From assembly GCF_002843175.1 (NCBI RefSeq), contig NZ_PJEO01000015.1, positions 88,379-152,378 of the forward strand: a stretch of DNA of 64,000 nt, given 5' to 3'. Below the pieces are notes generated by a model, which searched no databases, had not been told where the DNA came from, and saw only the letters and a program-made list of their open reading frames with translations. The stretch comes from Confluentibacter flavum (lineage in GTDB: Bacteria > Bacteroidota > Bacteroidia > Flavobacteriales > Flavobacteriaceae). Shown here piece by piece: positions 9,665 through 17,971 of the stretch (the first letter of the stretch is position 1; every line of letters begins with the position of its first letter). Made by a program: the position numbers and the translations under genes.

Positions 9665-11727
9665 AATAAGCCATTTTGGATGTATTCAGGGATATTCCAA
9701 TTACTAAAATTTTCATTGCTGTGGTATAATATATCTAAAGCAAAATGAGTTTTCTTCTTTATACAAGATTCTGCTAATTCATAGGGGCTTTTATCATCAT
9801 CATCAAAATCATTAGCCTTTTTTAATCCTAGAAAAGTTTCTTTATTTGCTTTCACAAATTCTCTGTTAGAATGAATAAAAGCATCTTCAAAACTTCTTGC
9901 ATAATATCCATTTTCTTTCTGTTGGTAGCATAAACAAACTTTAGAACTCCCAATTATAATTGTTCTATCACCAATAGGTAAATCTTTTAAAACATCCCAA
10001 GCAATACCTTTCAAATAATAATTTATAGCCGAGTTACTTGTTTTAGTGCCTTCTTCAACAGGGCAGGCTCCCCAAACATCCTTTGCAAAATCATCTTTTT
10101 CTACAATTTTGACGGCATCAATATCCGTTAAAATCAAAGATTTTATCCCCAAAAAGTCAATAAATTTTTCAAATATTTGGGAATATGCTCCAACTTCAAT
10201 GACTGATATATTTTGAGATAATAGCGGAAGAAAATTATCTTCTTTTCCTTCTTCTTTCAAACGGTCAGCTTCTTGCATATCTACTTTTCGCATAAAAGTT
10301 GGAATTAATATCCGTTCTGTATCTCCTTCAATTAAAACAGCTTTATCAGCAAAGAAAATTTCTGCTCTACTTATAGTTAAATATTGCTTTAAGAATTGAT
10401 AATGATTTGGTTCAGCATCATATTGCTTACTCAAATCTTTCAGGTTTTTCGCAACAACGTTATTTTTCTCCTTTGCCTTCAAATATTTAATATCGTCAAA
10501 ATCACTATCTGCAACTATGTGAGATGAATGTGAGGTGATTATATACTGTAGTGGTCTTATTATTCCATCATCTTTTTTAATACCTTCTGCTAGTAACCTC
10601 TTTATGTTCTTGATAAAAATATACTGCATTTGCGGATGTGTATGTGCTTCAGGTTCTTCAATGATTAATAAATTAATATCGGCTGGCTTTGTTTCCTTAT
10701 CCCTTTTAAAATCCTGAACAAGTATTTCAATTTCAAAAATCATACTTATTAGGTTCATATAACCTAAGCCGTTATAATGCTCTGGCAATTTATGGTCATC
10801 GTGAGTATAAACAACTGTTGTATTTCCTTCAAGCAATTCTCTGTGTTGTAATGTTGAAATTATTGCTATATCAGTGTCATTGAATTTAACCCCTCCAAAA
10901 TCTTGTACTTTTTTAATTACATCTTTGAATAGGTCTTTGTATATTTCACTTAATGTTCTATCTGTTTCTGAAAGTTGGTCTTTAAAATCCTCTGTAGCTT
11001 CGGTTTTATCGCTACTATCCTCTTTCTTCTTATAAAGGCTCGAAGTTTGTTTAGAAAGTGTATTTTCTTTTTCTTTATTAGTTACATCTCTTCTTGCACT
11101 AATGTATTTAAAGCTAATAATATCTTTTATACGAATACCTTCACTTTCAAGGTTAATAAAGTTAGCATCATTAACTTTATCCGTAACTGAATTATACTCA
11201 AAAGACATTTTGTTTATTTGGAAATAATTATCTAATTCTTGTTTTAAAAATTCTTTTAATTCTCTTGGTTTGTATTCTTTCTTCTTATCATTCTTGGTTA
11301 TTTCATTTGCAGTAAAAACTCGATAATTTGCCCTTATTTTTATAAAATCTGTATATGATAGTGTATATTCAAAACCCAACACAATTTTATTGTTGTTAGG
11401 GTCTAAATCCATGAGTACTCTGCTTACATTAGATAAATCGTCTGCCTCGTTATATTCTATATAAATTTTCAATTTAATGCCTTTGGGTAGAAATTCTTCA
11501 GGAGTATCAGGAGATTTAATTAAACTTTCTAATTCGTTTATAAAATCTATATTAAAGTCATCATAGGAAAATTTACTTTTCTCATTCAAGAATTTATCAA
11601 GAACTGAAAGAATTGAGGTTTTTCCTGAATTATTCTTCCCAATTACCAAAGAAAGCTCTTTTTCAATGTCTATAAAAAAGCTTTTTAATAGCCTGTAGTT
11701 TTCTATTTTTAGTTTATAAATGTTCAT
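9646..11727 (-). CDS. gajA: OLD-family ATP-dependent endonuclease (GajA-like)
   Basis: 693 residues. The N-terminal ABC-type ATPase has Walker A GKNNSGKT at 30-37 and Walker B LLIIEEPEAHTHPQ near 355, followed by the ITSHSSHIV His-switch region. The C-terminal TOPRIM nuclease has VLIEGDTERILIP near 465 and LILTDIDA near 530. This is the class 2 OLD architecture paired with a UvrD-like helicase, which defines Gabija. It is longer than the roughly 580-residue Bacillus protein, mainly through a charged insertion (about 215-260) within the ATPase half. As first gene of the minus-strand island it probably leads the operon. The anti-phage role is inferred from the pair. Confidence 0.88.
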   Translation of the reverse strand: MNIYKLKIENYRLLKSFFIDIEKELSLVIGKNNSGKTSILSVLDKFLNEKSKFSYDDFNIDFINELESLIKSPDTPEEFLPKGIKLKIYIEYNEADDLSNVSRVLMDLDPNNNKIVLGFEYTLSYTDFIKIRANYRVFTANEITKNDKKKEYKPRELKEFLKQELDNYFQINKMSFEYNSVTDKVNDANFINLESEGIRIKDIISFKYISARRDVTNKEKENTLSKQTSSLYKKKEDSSDKTEATEDFKDQLSETDRTLSEIYKDLFKDVIKKVQDFGGVKFNDTDIAIISTLQHRELLEGNTTVVYTHDDHKLPEHYNGLGYMNLISMIFEIEILVQDFKRDKETKPADINLLIIEEPEAHTHPQMQYIFIKNIKRLLAEGIKKDDGIIRPLQYIITSHSSHIVADSDFDDIKYLKAKEKNNVVAKNLKDLSKQYDAEPNHYQFLKQYLTISRAEIFFADKAVLIEGDTERILIPTFMRKVDMQEADRLKEEGKEDNFLPLLSQNISVIEVGAYSQIFEKFIDFLGIKSLILTDIDAVKIVEKDDFAKDVWGACPVEEGTKTSNSAINYYLKGIAWDVLKDLPIGDRTIIIGSSKVCLCYQQKENGYYARSFEDAFIHSNREFVKANKETFLGLKKANDFDDDDKSPYELAESCIKKKTHFALDILYHSNENFSNWNIPEYIQNGLLWLKKD

Positions 11728-11786
11728 ATTTACTGTGTTAATTATTTTGGCTGAAGGCTATTTTATTTTAGGATTACTAAAATAGA

Positions 11787-11806
11787 CATAACTTCCCAAA
11801 GTTATG
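11787..11806. promoter_or_regulatory. Inverted repeat upstream of gajA
   Basis: CATAACTT-CCCA-AAGTTATG is a perfect 8-bp inverted repeat with a 4-bp spacer, 60 bp upstream of the gajA start. It could be an operator or a short RNA hairpin in the leader of the defence operon. No poly-T tract follows on either strand, so a terminator is unlikely. Confidence 0.35.
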
Positions 11807-11975
11807 ATATAATAAGAAAAATATTACCTTTTAAAATCTTTTTGTTAGAATGAATAAAATAGGGATATTAATAATTTCTTAGCTCCAAATTAATTAAACT
11901 ATTAACCATAAAATACTAACCTACAAACTTTTAGGTTTAAAACTGATAATAAATTTATCAAGACGAGCTTTTTTC

Positions 11976-13601
11976 TTATTTTGACTTTCCGTTCTGTTTA
12001 AGTAAATAAAATGAATAGCCAAATTGAAATTGTGAATAATTATTATCCCAATCTGCTAATTCAGTAATAAGGTTGTACCTTATAAAGAGTTTGCCTGTTG
12101 TTGAAGTATTTACAAAAAATTCAAACTGGGTTTTATTAAACAAGTTTTCAGGTGATACAAGTTCTCCATTTTTGAGAGACATAACATTAAAATTATCATC
12201 GTTATACACTTGAAAATGCATTAGTTTTTCACTTATCAAAAGCCCATAACGTTTTTCTGGTATAAATTGAAAACCTAATTCTATAGTTGTGGTAATACTA
12301 TTAAAAAATTCTTGTGTGCTTTCATCAATTTGCAAACCGCTCCTTCCAAATCTTACTCCAAAGTCAAAATTAGTATTAATTTTTTTGTTTTGGTTTTCTA
12401 AATATAGGAGGTTAATATCTAATCCTATGGAGAAAGATTGATGTTGCATAATATTAATTGGAGAGAAATAATCTACAGTACTAATTGTACTTGGCTGTAG
12501 GAATTTATTGTTTTCTTCAATTTTCGACAACATCGCACTTAAATTAACATATTCAAACCAACCATACCCTTCAGAAAATGCGATAGGTGGAAATAAAAGT
12601 CCTAAGAATCTACCTTTTGGAGTAATTTCATATCGATGTGTATTTATATAGAATTTTTTAGCTATTTCTGTTTGTATTATTCCATTAGGATTTTCTTCAT
12701 CGAATACCCCTAAAAAATCTGAGTAAACAATAGCTTCAAATAGCTTTGTAGATTGTTCTTTATAAAGTTTTGTTGTTTTTTGGGTTTCGTCCAAGACTAA
12801 TTTGGTCGGTTCTGGACTAATATCGTTAGCATTTATGTCAATTTCTCTGTCATAATCTATAATATCCGCAAAATTAATAGTTAAGTAATATCCATAGTAA
12901 TCTCGTGTTAATTTAGATTTGTCAAATTTATATTTGTAAAAACTTAGAATGTTATTTTTTGTAAAATTCTTTATTCCGTTTGATGAAGAAATTCCAATGG
13001 AATATGTATTTGTAAATCTAACTTTAGTACCATATAACTCTGTTTCTAATTCGACTTTTTCAATATAACCATTAAAGAATGTGAGTTCAAGTTTTGCTTC
13101 ATCAATAGTCTTAACTTCAAATGTGGAGTCTGTAATCATTATTTTAACAGGAATATCTTGTTTTAAAGTGATATTTGCAACCACTGGTCGTTCATCTTCT
13201 GTTCTTTCAAAAGTAACAAGTTGTGCAAATAGATAAGATATTTGTAGTTCATTAAAAGTTGATGTATTCTTTATAGATTTTCCCTCAGCTTTTGCAGCCA
13301 ACTTTAAAAATGAATTTTTAAATTTTGCAGAAAAAAGATCAATAGACAAAGGATGAATCCTAAAAGTTTCTTCTTGATTATTATCTGATTTAAGAATGAC
13401 ATCAAAGTAATTGGAATCCGACTTTGAGGCTTCAATAATATAATTCTGATTTAGAGAATGTGTATTGTTATCAGTTAAAGTAACTTTTGAATCGGTAACT
13501 ATTTTGTTATTAATTGATTTCGAAAAAGTTTGTGCTTGAAGTTGAATTGAAAATAAACTGATAAATAATAATAATAATAATAATAAGCATTTGGTTTTCA
13601 T
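11976..13601 (-). CDS. Secreted/outer-membrane beta-barrel-like protein, unknown function
   Basis: 541 residues with a strong signal peptide (MKTKCLLLLLLLFISLFSIQ, cut after the QAQ near 24). The middle is beta-rich with no recognised domain. The C-terminal ~200 residues alternate hydrophobic and polar residues (GLDINLLYLE, FDFGVRFGRSG, FIRYNLITEL, FQFGYSFYLL) as in an outer-membrane beta-barrel or a PorT-like fold, with an aromatic-rich last strand. It lies between the integrase and the defence operon on the same strand and is probably cargo of the element. A surface role is suggested by the sequence; any link to phage adsorption would be speculation. Confidence 0.6.
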   Translation of the reverse strand: MKTKCLLLLLLLFISLFSIQLQAQTFSKSINNKIVTDSKVTLTDNNTHSLNQNYIIEASKSDSNYFDVILKSDNNQEETFRIHPLSIDLFSAKFKNSFLKLAAKAEGKSIKNTSTFNELQISYLFAQLVTFERTEDERPVVANITLKQDIPVKIMITDSTFEVKTIDEAKLELTFFNGYIEKVELETELYGTKVRFTNTYSIGISSSNGIKNFTKNNILSFYKYKFDKSKLTRDYYGYYLTINFADIIDYDREIDINANDISPEPTKLVLDETQKTTKLYKEQSTKLFEAIVYSDFLGVFDEENPNGIIQTEIAKKFYINTHRYEITPKGRFLGLLFPPIAFSEGYGWFEYVNLSAMLSKIEENNKFLQPSTISTVDYFSPINIMQHQSFSIGLDINLLYLENQNKKINTNFDFGVRFGRSGLQIDESTQEFFNSITTTIELGFQFIPEKRYGLLISEKLMHFQVYNDDNFNVMSLKNGELVSPENLFNKTQFEFFVNTSTTGKLFIRYNLITELADWDNNYSQFQFGYSFYLLKQNGKSK

Positions 13602-13766
13602 AGTATATTGGTTTTTGGTTGGTTTAAATGCTAATATTTTGCGAAATATGATTCCATATTTTATAATGATAAATTTTTATTAACTCAAAAAAGTAAAATG
13701 TAAAAAATTAATTTATTAGGATAAGTTTATAAAATTACAAAAAAAATAGATTGTAAGAAAATTAAT

Positions 13767-15050
13767 TTATTTAAAAAAGCTATGCTCTGCTACTTGCGTT
13801 GCTTTTTCTTGAACTGTTGCTTTAATATAATTGTAAAATACCTTTTCGGATTTGTGTCCAGAAATAATCATTATGTGGTGAGGAGGCATTCCTTGATTAT
13901 ATGCATTTGTGCAAAAGCTTCTTCTTGCGCTATGCATACTGATTAATTTATATTTGGGCTTAATCTCTCTTTCTTTTATTCCTTTTACTGTTCTTATTAT
14001 TGTAAAATCATCTGTTATTTTGGCTCTTTTTAAAATTCGCTTTATTTCCTCATTCAGAAGATTTTGATGGATGTAAGGAGGGAAATAGTTATCTCGCTTT
14101 TTGAGAATATTTTGAACCATACTATTTAGTGGAATATAAACCTCATTTCCTGTTTTTTGTTGTTTTAAAAATATGTAATCCCTACCTTTTAAGTTAATCA
14201 ATTTGGGTTCTTTTAGAAAAGTTGTTAAATCTCCAACTCTTAATCCAGTATTACAGGCTATTAAAAAAACATCTCTAACATCATTAAGATATGGGTCATT
14301 TAATTCAAGTGAATAGATAGAATCAAGTTCTTTATCATTTAGGTAAGGATGGTTAATTTCCTCCGTAAGTTTTGAAAAATAACGTTGCTTAAATTCTATA
14401 TTCTTATGGTTTCCATTATCATATGCAGAACTAATTATCGTTTTTAGTTTTTGTATCATAGAACCAACATAATTTCTTGTATATCCATTGGAGTAACCGT
14501 AATCTATAAAATCATAATAAAATTCTTTATCGAAATTTTCAAAATAAAAATCTTTAATTTTTTTTGATTTTAGATACTTTTCAAAATACACTTTGCAGTT
14601 TCTGTAAGTTTTAATTGTACCTGATGTTAAGGGCTTTTTAGAATGTGGAGATATTTTGCTTGCATAAAAAGTTAGATACCAATCGAAGTATGTTAGAACA
14701 TTATTTGATTTACTTATATCTGTCTCAATTTCACTTTGGACATTTGGGTTTAAAAGTTTCTTAATAGCTTCATCACAATTAAATTGAGTTAAGATATTTT
14801 TATTTTCTAAATTTTCAATTATCTCTTCGATGTCAGATTCATAATTTTTAAGTTTTTTATTAATTTCATCGGCATTATAAATGTCATTTGGTTGTTTAAT
14901 TCTGCACCTTTTAGCATTCCAATATTTTTCTGAACCTTTTTTAATAATTAATGCTGTTGTACATCGAACTCTTATGTTTCTTCCGTATCTTAAATCAATT
15001 AAAATTGTGTTTACTTTTGCTCCATTTCTAAGTTTAAAATTTGTTCTCAT
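13767..15050 (-). CDS. Tyrosine recombinase / phage-type integrase
   Basis: 427 residues. It has an N-terminal arm-binding region, a SAM-like core-binding domain (about 110-220) and a C-terminal catalytic domain. Catalytic residues are recognisable: Arg in TGLRVGDL near 268, Lys in QQKTGNEV, HSARRSF (HxxR) near 372, GHKSEK, and the nucleophilic Tyr in VFYNYIK near 405. The family drives site-specific integration and excision of integrative elements. It is the outermost gene of the island and its upstream side carries phased repeats and inverted repeats expected of an attachment region. Members of this type in Bacteroidota often accompany defence cargo. Confidence 0.9.
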   Translation of the reverse strand: MRTNFKLRNGAKVNTILIDLRYGRNIRVRCTTALIIKKGSEKYWNAKRCRIKQPNDIYNADEINKKLKNYESDIEEIIENLENKNILTQFNCDEAIKKLLNPNVQSEIETDISKSNNVLTYFDWYLTFYASKISPHSKKPLTSGTIKTYRNCKVYFEKYLKSKKIKDFYFENFDKEFYYDFIDYGYSNGYTRNYVGSMIQKLKTIISSAYDNGNHKNIEFKQRYFSKLTEEINHPYLNDKELDSIYSLELNDPYLNDVRDVFLIACNTGLRVGDLTTFLKEPKLINLKGRDYIFLKQQKTGNEVYIPLNSMVQNILKKRDNYFPPYIHQNLLNEEIKRILKRAKITDDFTIIRTVKGIKEREIKPKYKLISMHSARRSFCTNAYNQGMPPHHIMIISGHKSEKVFYNYIKATVQEKATQVAEHSFFK

Positions 15051-15108
15051 TTTTTCAGTTTTTTACTTTTTAAAAGTTATAACAGTCACTGAAAATGAAA
15101 AAAATATA

Positions 15109-15150
15109 TGACCACATTTTTGACCACATATGTCCATTCATGACCATTTA
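15109..15150. repeat. Helically phased short direct repeats upstream of the integrase gene
   Basis: Four related decamers begin at 15109 (TGACCACATT), 15121 (TGACCACATA), 15131 (TGTCCATTCA) and 15141 (TGACCATTTA). The spacings are 12, 10 and 10 bp, about one helical turn each. They lie 59 bp upstream of the integrase start. This arrangement suits arm-type recombinase or excisionase binding sites, or an operator for autoregulation. The repeats are seen directly; the function is inferred. Confidence 0.5.
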
Positions 15151-15257
15151 TCATTAAAAATTGTTGTAAAAAAGTGTGGAAAAACGTCAGAAACGCTGAG
15201 TTTTAATTGGAAAACTGATTAAAAAACTAAACAGTCGAGGTCACTAAAACAAAAAAT

Positions 15258-15306
15258 AAGGCGAAACGCATTACTGCTAACCACAGCGGTAATACGGGTT
15301 CGCCTT
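15258..15306. repeat. Long imperfect hairpin (about 21-bp stem)
   Basis: The left arm (15258-15278, AAGGCGAAACGCATTACTGCT) faces a right arm (15285-15306) whose reverse complement is nearly the same, differing by three positions or bulges. The loop is AACCAC. There is no poly-T tail, so it is not a simple terminator. It is unusually GC-rich for this genome and lies in the 536-bp gap between the integrase and the first chromosomal gene. It may be part of the attachment region, a REP-like element or a structured RNA. Confidence 0.5.
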
Positions 15307-15367
15307 TGTGTTTTCAATGGTTTCACTAAAATAGGATTATTATGTATTCGGCGTTCAATTACTCGGA

Positions 15368-15410
15368 TTTTGTCCCACTGCTTGTCCCACAAAATATGAA
15401 TGGGACAAAA
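15368..15410. repeat. GTCCCA repeat cluster (two direct, one inverted)
   Basis: TTTTGTCCCAC (15368-15378) is followed 12 bp on by TTGTCCCAC (15382-15390), and then by the inverted copy TGGGACAAAA (15401-15410). The motif is distinct from the TGACCA set near the integrase. Such clusters are typical recombinase arm sites or operators. Together with the hairpin, they mark the likely right junction of the element; I could not identify the core crossover sequence because the other end is outside the window. Confidence 0.4.
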
Positions 15411-15586
15411 ATTGAAATATAATATATTGTTTAAACGTGATTCCAAACTTATCCAACCAAGAATCTGAATACGCCATTAACTACTCAAGTAATAATTAAT
15501 TGATAGCGTTCTTATTTTCTTTTTCTGCGCACTTTTATCCGGTTTGTTATATCTAATTTTATTTGATAAACTTAAATAAGAGGATT

Positions 15587-15706
15587 ATGAGCGCTAAAGA
15601 CAAAAAAGAAACCCAAAAAAAAGAGGATAAAAAAGAGGATAAAAAAGATTCTCCAAAAAAATCGCCTACTAATCAAAAGTCAGCGAATCCTTCTAAGAAA
15701 AAATAA
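15587..15706 (+). CDS. Small lysine-rich, highly charged protein
   Basis: 39 residues, from ATG at 15587 to TAA, composed almost wholly of Lys, Asp, Glu, Ser and Pro, with the repeated unit KKED (KKEDKKEDKK). It is followed directly by a strong hairpin terminator, which supports it as a transcribed unit. It is intrinsically disordered by composition. No family is recognised. Confidence 0.5.
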   Translation: MSAKDKKETQKKEDKKEDKKDSPKKSPTNQKSANPSKKK

Positions 15707-15722
15707 TCGATTTTTTTTCTGC

Positions 15723-15762
15723 AAAAAGCTTCTGGCAACGATACGTGGCCAGAAGCTTTTTT
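15723..15762 (+). terminator. Rho-independent terminator
   Basis: The arms AAAAAGCTTCTGGC and GCCAGAAGCTTTTTT pair almost perfectly around a short loop and end in a T-run, 16 bp after the small lysine-rich gene. Confidence 0.85.
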
Positions 15763-15781
15763 AATTTAAAATTTATATACA

Positions 15782-15937
15782 ATGCCTTTACATATCATTA
15801 TACTTAACATCATTTTACCTCCATTCGCGGTTTATCTCAAACATGGAACAGGCAAAGAATTGCTCATTAGCATTATACTTACTATAATTGGATGGATTCC
15901 AGGTATGATTTACGCTTTTTGGGTCAATGGAAAGTAA
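15782..15937 (+). CDS. YqaE/Pmp3 family membrane protein (UPF0057)
   Basis: 51 residues with two hydrophobic segments (IIILNIILPPFAVYL and LISIILTIIGWIPGMIYAFW). The LPPFAV and GWIPG..YA signatures are those of the Pmp3/YqaE family, small inner-membrane proteomembrane proteins linked to osmotic, salt and cold stress. It is complete at the family's usual length of about 50 residues. It sits 40 bp before the DUF421 gene and may be cotranscribed with it. Confidence 0.88.
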   Translation: MPLHIIILNIILPPFAVYLKHGTGKELLISIILTIIGWIPGMIYAFWVNGK

Positions 15938-15977
15938 TGTGTAACCCATAATTATTCAACATCCATATTTCATTACT

Positions 15978-16529
15978 ATGATAGCTATAAATAATACTTA
16001 TTCCCAGACGTGGAACGATCTTTTTGAGATAACTGAAAATACTTTGCCACTAATATTGTTGTCCAGTGTGGGCATATATATTGCCGTCATTCTATATACC
16101 AGACTATTTGGAAAGAGAAGCTTTTCAAAGATGTCAAGCTTTGATTTTGCCATGACTGTTGCAGTAGGTTCTATGATAGCCACTACCATATTATCAAGTT
16201 CGGTTACCCTTTTGGAAGGTGCTGTAGGCCTATTTGCGGTGTATGCCCTTCAGTTAACTGCCGCATTTTTAAGACGTTATAAATGGTTCAGACAAATCAC
16301 AGACAATCAGCCTACATTGTTAATGGATGGTGAAGTCATGTTAAGGGACAATATGAAAGCAGTTCGAGTCACAGAAGGTGATTTGCGATCTAAACTGCGT
16401 GCGTCCAATGTTACCAAACTTTCTGAGGTGAAAGCTGTTGTTTTTGAAACTACTGGCGATTTGGTAGTAATACATAAAGATAATGATAATGCTATTGATG
16501 ATTGGATTATGAAAGATGTACAACAATAA
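15978..16529 (+). CDS. DUF421 (YetF/YcaP family) membrane protein
   Basis: 183 residues: two or three transmembrane segments (about 24-100), including YTRLFGKRSFSKMSSFDFAM, which carries the RxxGKR..S..F.. motif of the family, then a cytoplasmic alpha/beta domain (about 110-175) with NQPTLLMDGEV and the L..V..V.FE..G.L family pattern. YetF-type proteins are conserved inner-membrane proteins of poorly defined function. Length is normal. It lies in a plus-strand run with the Pmp3 gene upstream and YcgG/DUF1989 genes downstream. Confidence 0.85.
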   Translation: MIAINNTYSQTWNDLFEITENTLPLILLSSVGIYIAVILYTRLFGKRSFSKMSSFDFAMTVAVGSMIATTILSSSVTLLEGAVGLFAVYALQLTAAFLRRYKWFRQITDNQPTLLMDGEVMLRDNMKAVRVTEGDLRSKLRASNVTKLSEVKAVVFETTGDLVVIHKDNDNAIDDWIMKDVQQ

Positions 16530-16573
16530 TAGGCATCGATTTTAAAAATTAATTATCATTAAATAATCATTTT

Positions 16574-17242
16574 ATGACTCCACAGAAGCCAGATAGAATT
16601 GAACTTGAATATCGAAATTTTATTATTAAACAAAAACATCCTTGTATCATGGCAAATACGGTTTTTGCTATGGATAATTATCATATAAAAATTTATGAGG
16701 ATATGACATCTGATAAGGTTATAACTCCCATTCTTTTGGATATAGAAAACTATTTAAATCAATATGATTTTGAGTCTAATCACTTTGAGTCTTTAATGAT
16801 TTGTTTTAAAAATAATACCTTTAAATCAGAAATTCAGTTTGAAAATGCCCTATGGATATTTTTACAAAGGCTTCATAATCATGATGATGTAGTTTGGGAT
16901 TGCAATGTAAGTCAAAACCCAAATGAGTCGAATTTCAGTTTCAGTATTAAGGGAAAAGCTTTTTATGTAGTGGGCATGCATCCAGAAAGTTCAAGAATAG
17001 CAAGGAAAGCGCCTTATTGTACCGTCGTTTTTAATTTACATTGGCAATTTGAAAAATTGAGGGAAATGGGGACCTATCAAAGTGTTAAAAAAAGAATACG
17101 TAGACGCGATAAGAAATTACAGGGAAGTATTAACCCTGTATTACGTGATTTTGGTTCAGATACAGAGACCAAACAATATAGTGGAAGGGCAGTGGGTCAT
17201 CAGTGGGAATGCCCTTTTAAACCTAAAAATAAAAATGTATGA
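16574..17242 (+). CDS. YqcI/YcgG family protein
   Basis: 222 residues matching the YqcI/YcgG family: HPCIMANTVF near the start, HDDVVWDCNVSQNPNESNFS in the centre, VVGMHPESSRIAR, then VVFNLHWQFEKLREMG, and WECPF at the end. The fold lacks an assigned reaction; conserved Cys, His and Arg residues suggest an enzyme. The last 4 bp overlap the start of the DUF1989 gene, so the two are translationally coupled, which suggests a shared pathway. Confidence 0.85.
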   Translation: MTPQKPDRIELEYRNFIIKQKHPCIMANTVFAMDNYHIKIYEDMTSDKVITPILLDIENYLNQYDFESNHFESLMICFKNNTFKSEIQFENALWIFLQRLHNHDDVVWDCNVSQNPNESNFSFSIKGKAFYVVGMHPESSRIARKAPYCTVVFNLHWQFEKLREMGTYQSVKKRIRRRDKKLQGSINPVLRDFGSDTETKQYSGRAVGHQWECPFKPKNKNV

Positions 17243-17847
17243 GTGCATTACATATTATAGCACCGCAATCTGGTGCAGCCTTTGAAATGAATAAAGGCGA
17301 TATACTTACTGTTATCGATCCGCTTGGTCAACAAGTAAGCGATATGGTGCTTTTTAATCGTGATGATATAAAAGAAAAAATATCCTCTGGAAAAACCATG
17401 GACTTTGAAGAAACGATATTATTAACTAAAGGACATTTTTTATGGAGCAATCGTTCACAAAAAATGATGGAAATTATGGAAGATAGTAACGGAAGGAATG
17501 ATTTTCTGTTAGCCCCATGCAGTCCGGAAACATTCAAAATCATGTATAACAATCCTGGCTATCACCCAAGTTGCTTGGAAAATTTAAATAAAAATTTGAT
17601 CGGTTATGGCATTGAATTGGATGGTATTCCAACAGCTTTTAACATTTTTATGAATGTACATTTTGACACAACGGGTCAGCTTAAAGTGTTACCTCCAACG
17701 TCGAAGCCAGGGGATTTAATTAGGTTTAAAGCCGAAATGGATCTCATAGTGGGTTTAACGGCTTGCTCTGCTGAAGACAGTAATGGTGGAACATTTAAAC
17801 CTATCCATTTTCTTGTCACTAATGCATCTTTTGACAAACATATATAA
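17239..17847 (+). CDS. DUF1989 / urea carboxylase-associated family protein
   Basis: 202 residues. The family signature is visible throughout: GAAFEMNKGDILTVIDPLG, QVSDMVLFN, the SPET motif in LLAPCSPETF, H-P-S-C-L-E-N, and a late NIFMNV...TGQLKVLPPTSKPGD..RFKAEMDL segment followed by GLTACSAEDSNGG. Relatives accompany urea carboxylase and aminomethyl-transfer genes, but no urea-degradation genes are nearby. It starts inside the end of the YcgG gene (ATGA overlap) and ends the operon before a strong terminator. Confidence 0.85.
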   Translation: MSALHIIAPQSGAAFEMNKGDILTVIDPLGQQVSDMVLFNRDDIKEKISSGKTMDFEETILLTKGHFLWSNRSQKMMEIMEDSNGRNDFLLAPCSPETFKIMYNNPGYHPSCLENLNKNLIGYGIELDGIPTAFNIFMNVHFDTTGQLKVLPPTSKPGDLIRFKAEMDLIVGLTACSAEDSNGGTFKPIHFLVTNASFDKHI

Positions 17848-17918
17848 TTCCAAAACTAAAGTAATTGACGACATATTTGAAAACCACAAACCTTTTAAAT
17901 GCGGTTTTAATATAATAA

Positions 17919-17952
17919 GCAAAGGGCTGTCTAAATTTAGACAGCCCTTTGC
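17919..17952. terminator. Bidirectional rho-independent terminator
   Basis: A perfect 15-bp stem, GCAAAGGGCTGTCTA with its complement after a 4-nt loop, between the convergent DUF1989 (+) and OmpA-family (-) genes. It can serve both strands. Confidence 0.85.
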
Positions 17953-17971
17953 TCATTAATCGATTTATAAT

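Noticed and set aside
15219..15446. 75-residue minus-strand frame between integrase and the chromosomal genes
   Set aside because: It runs through the long hairpin and GTCCCA repeats, has no recognisable sequence and is best explained as chance.
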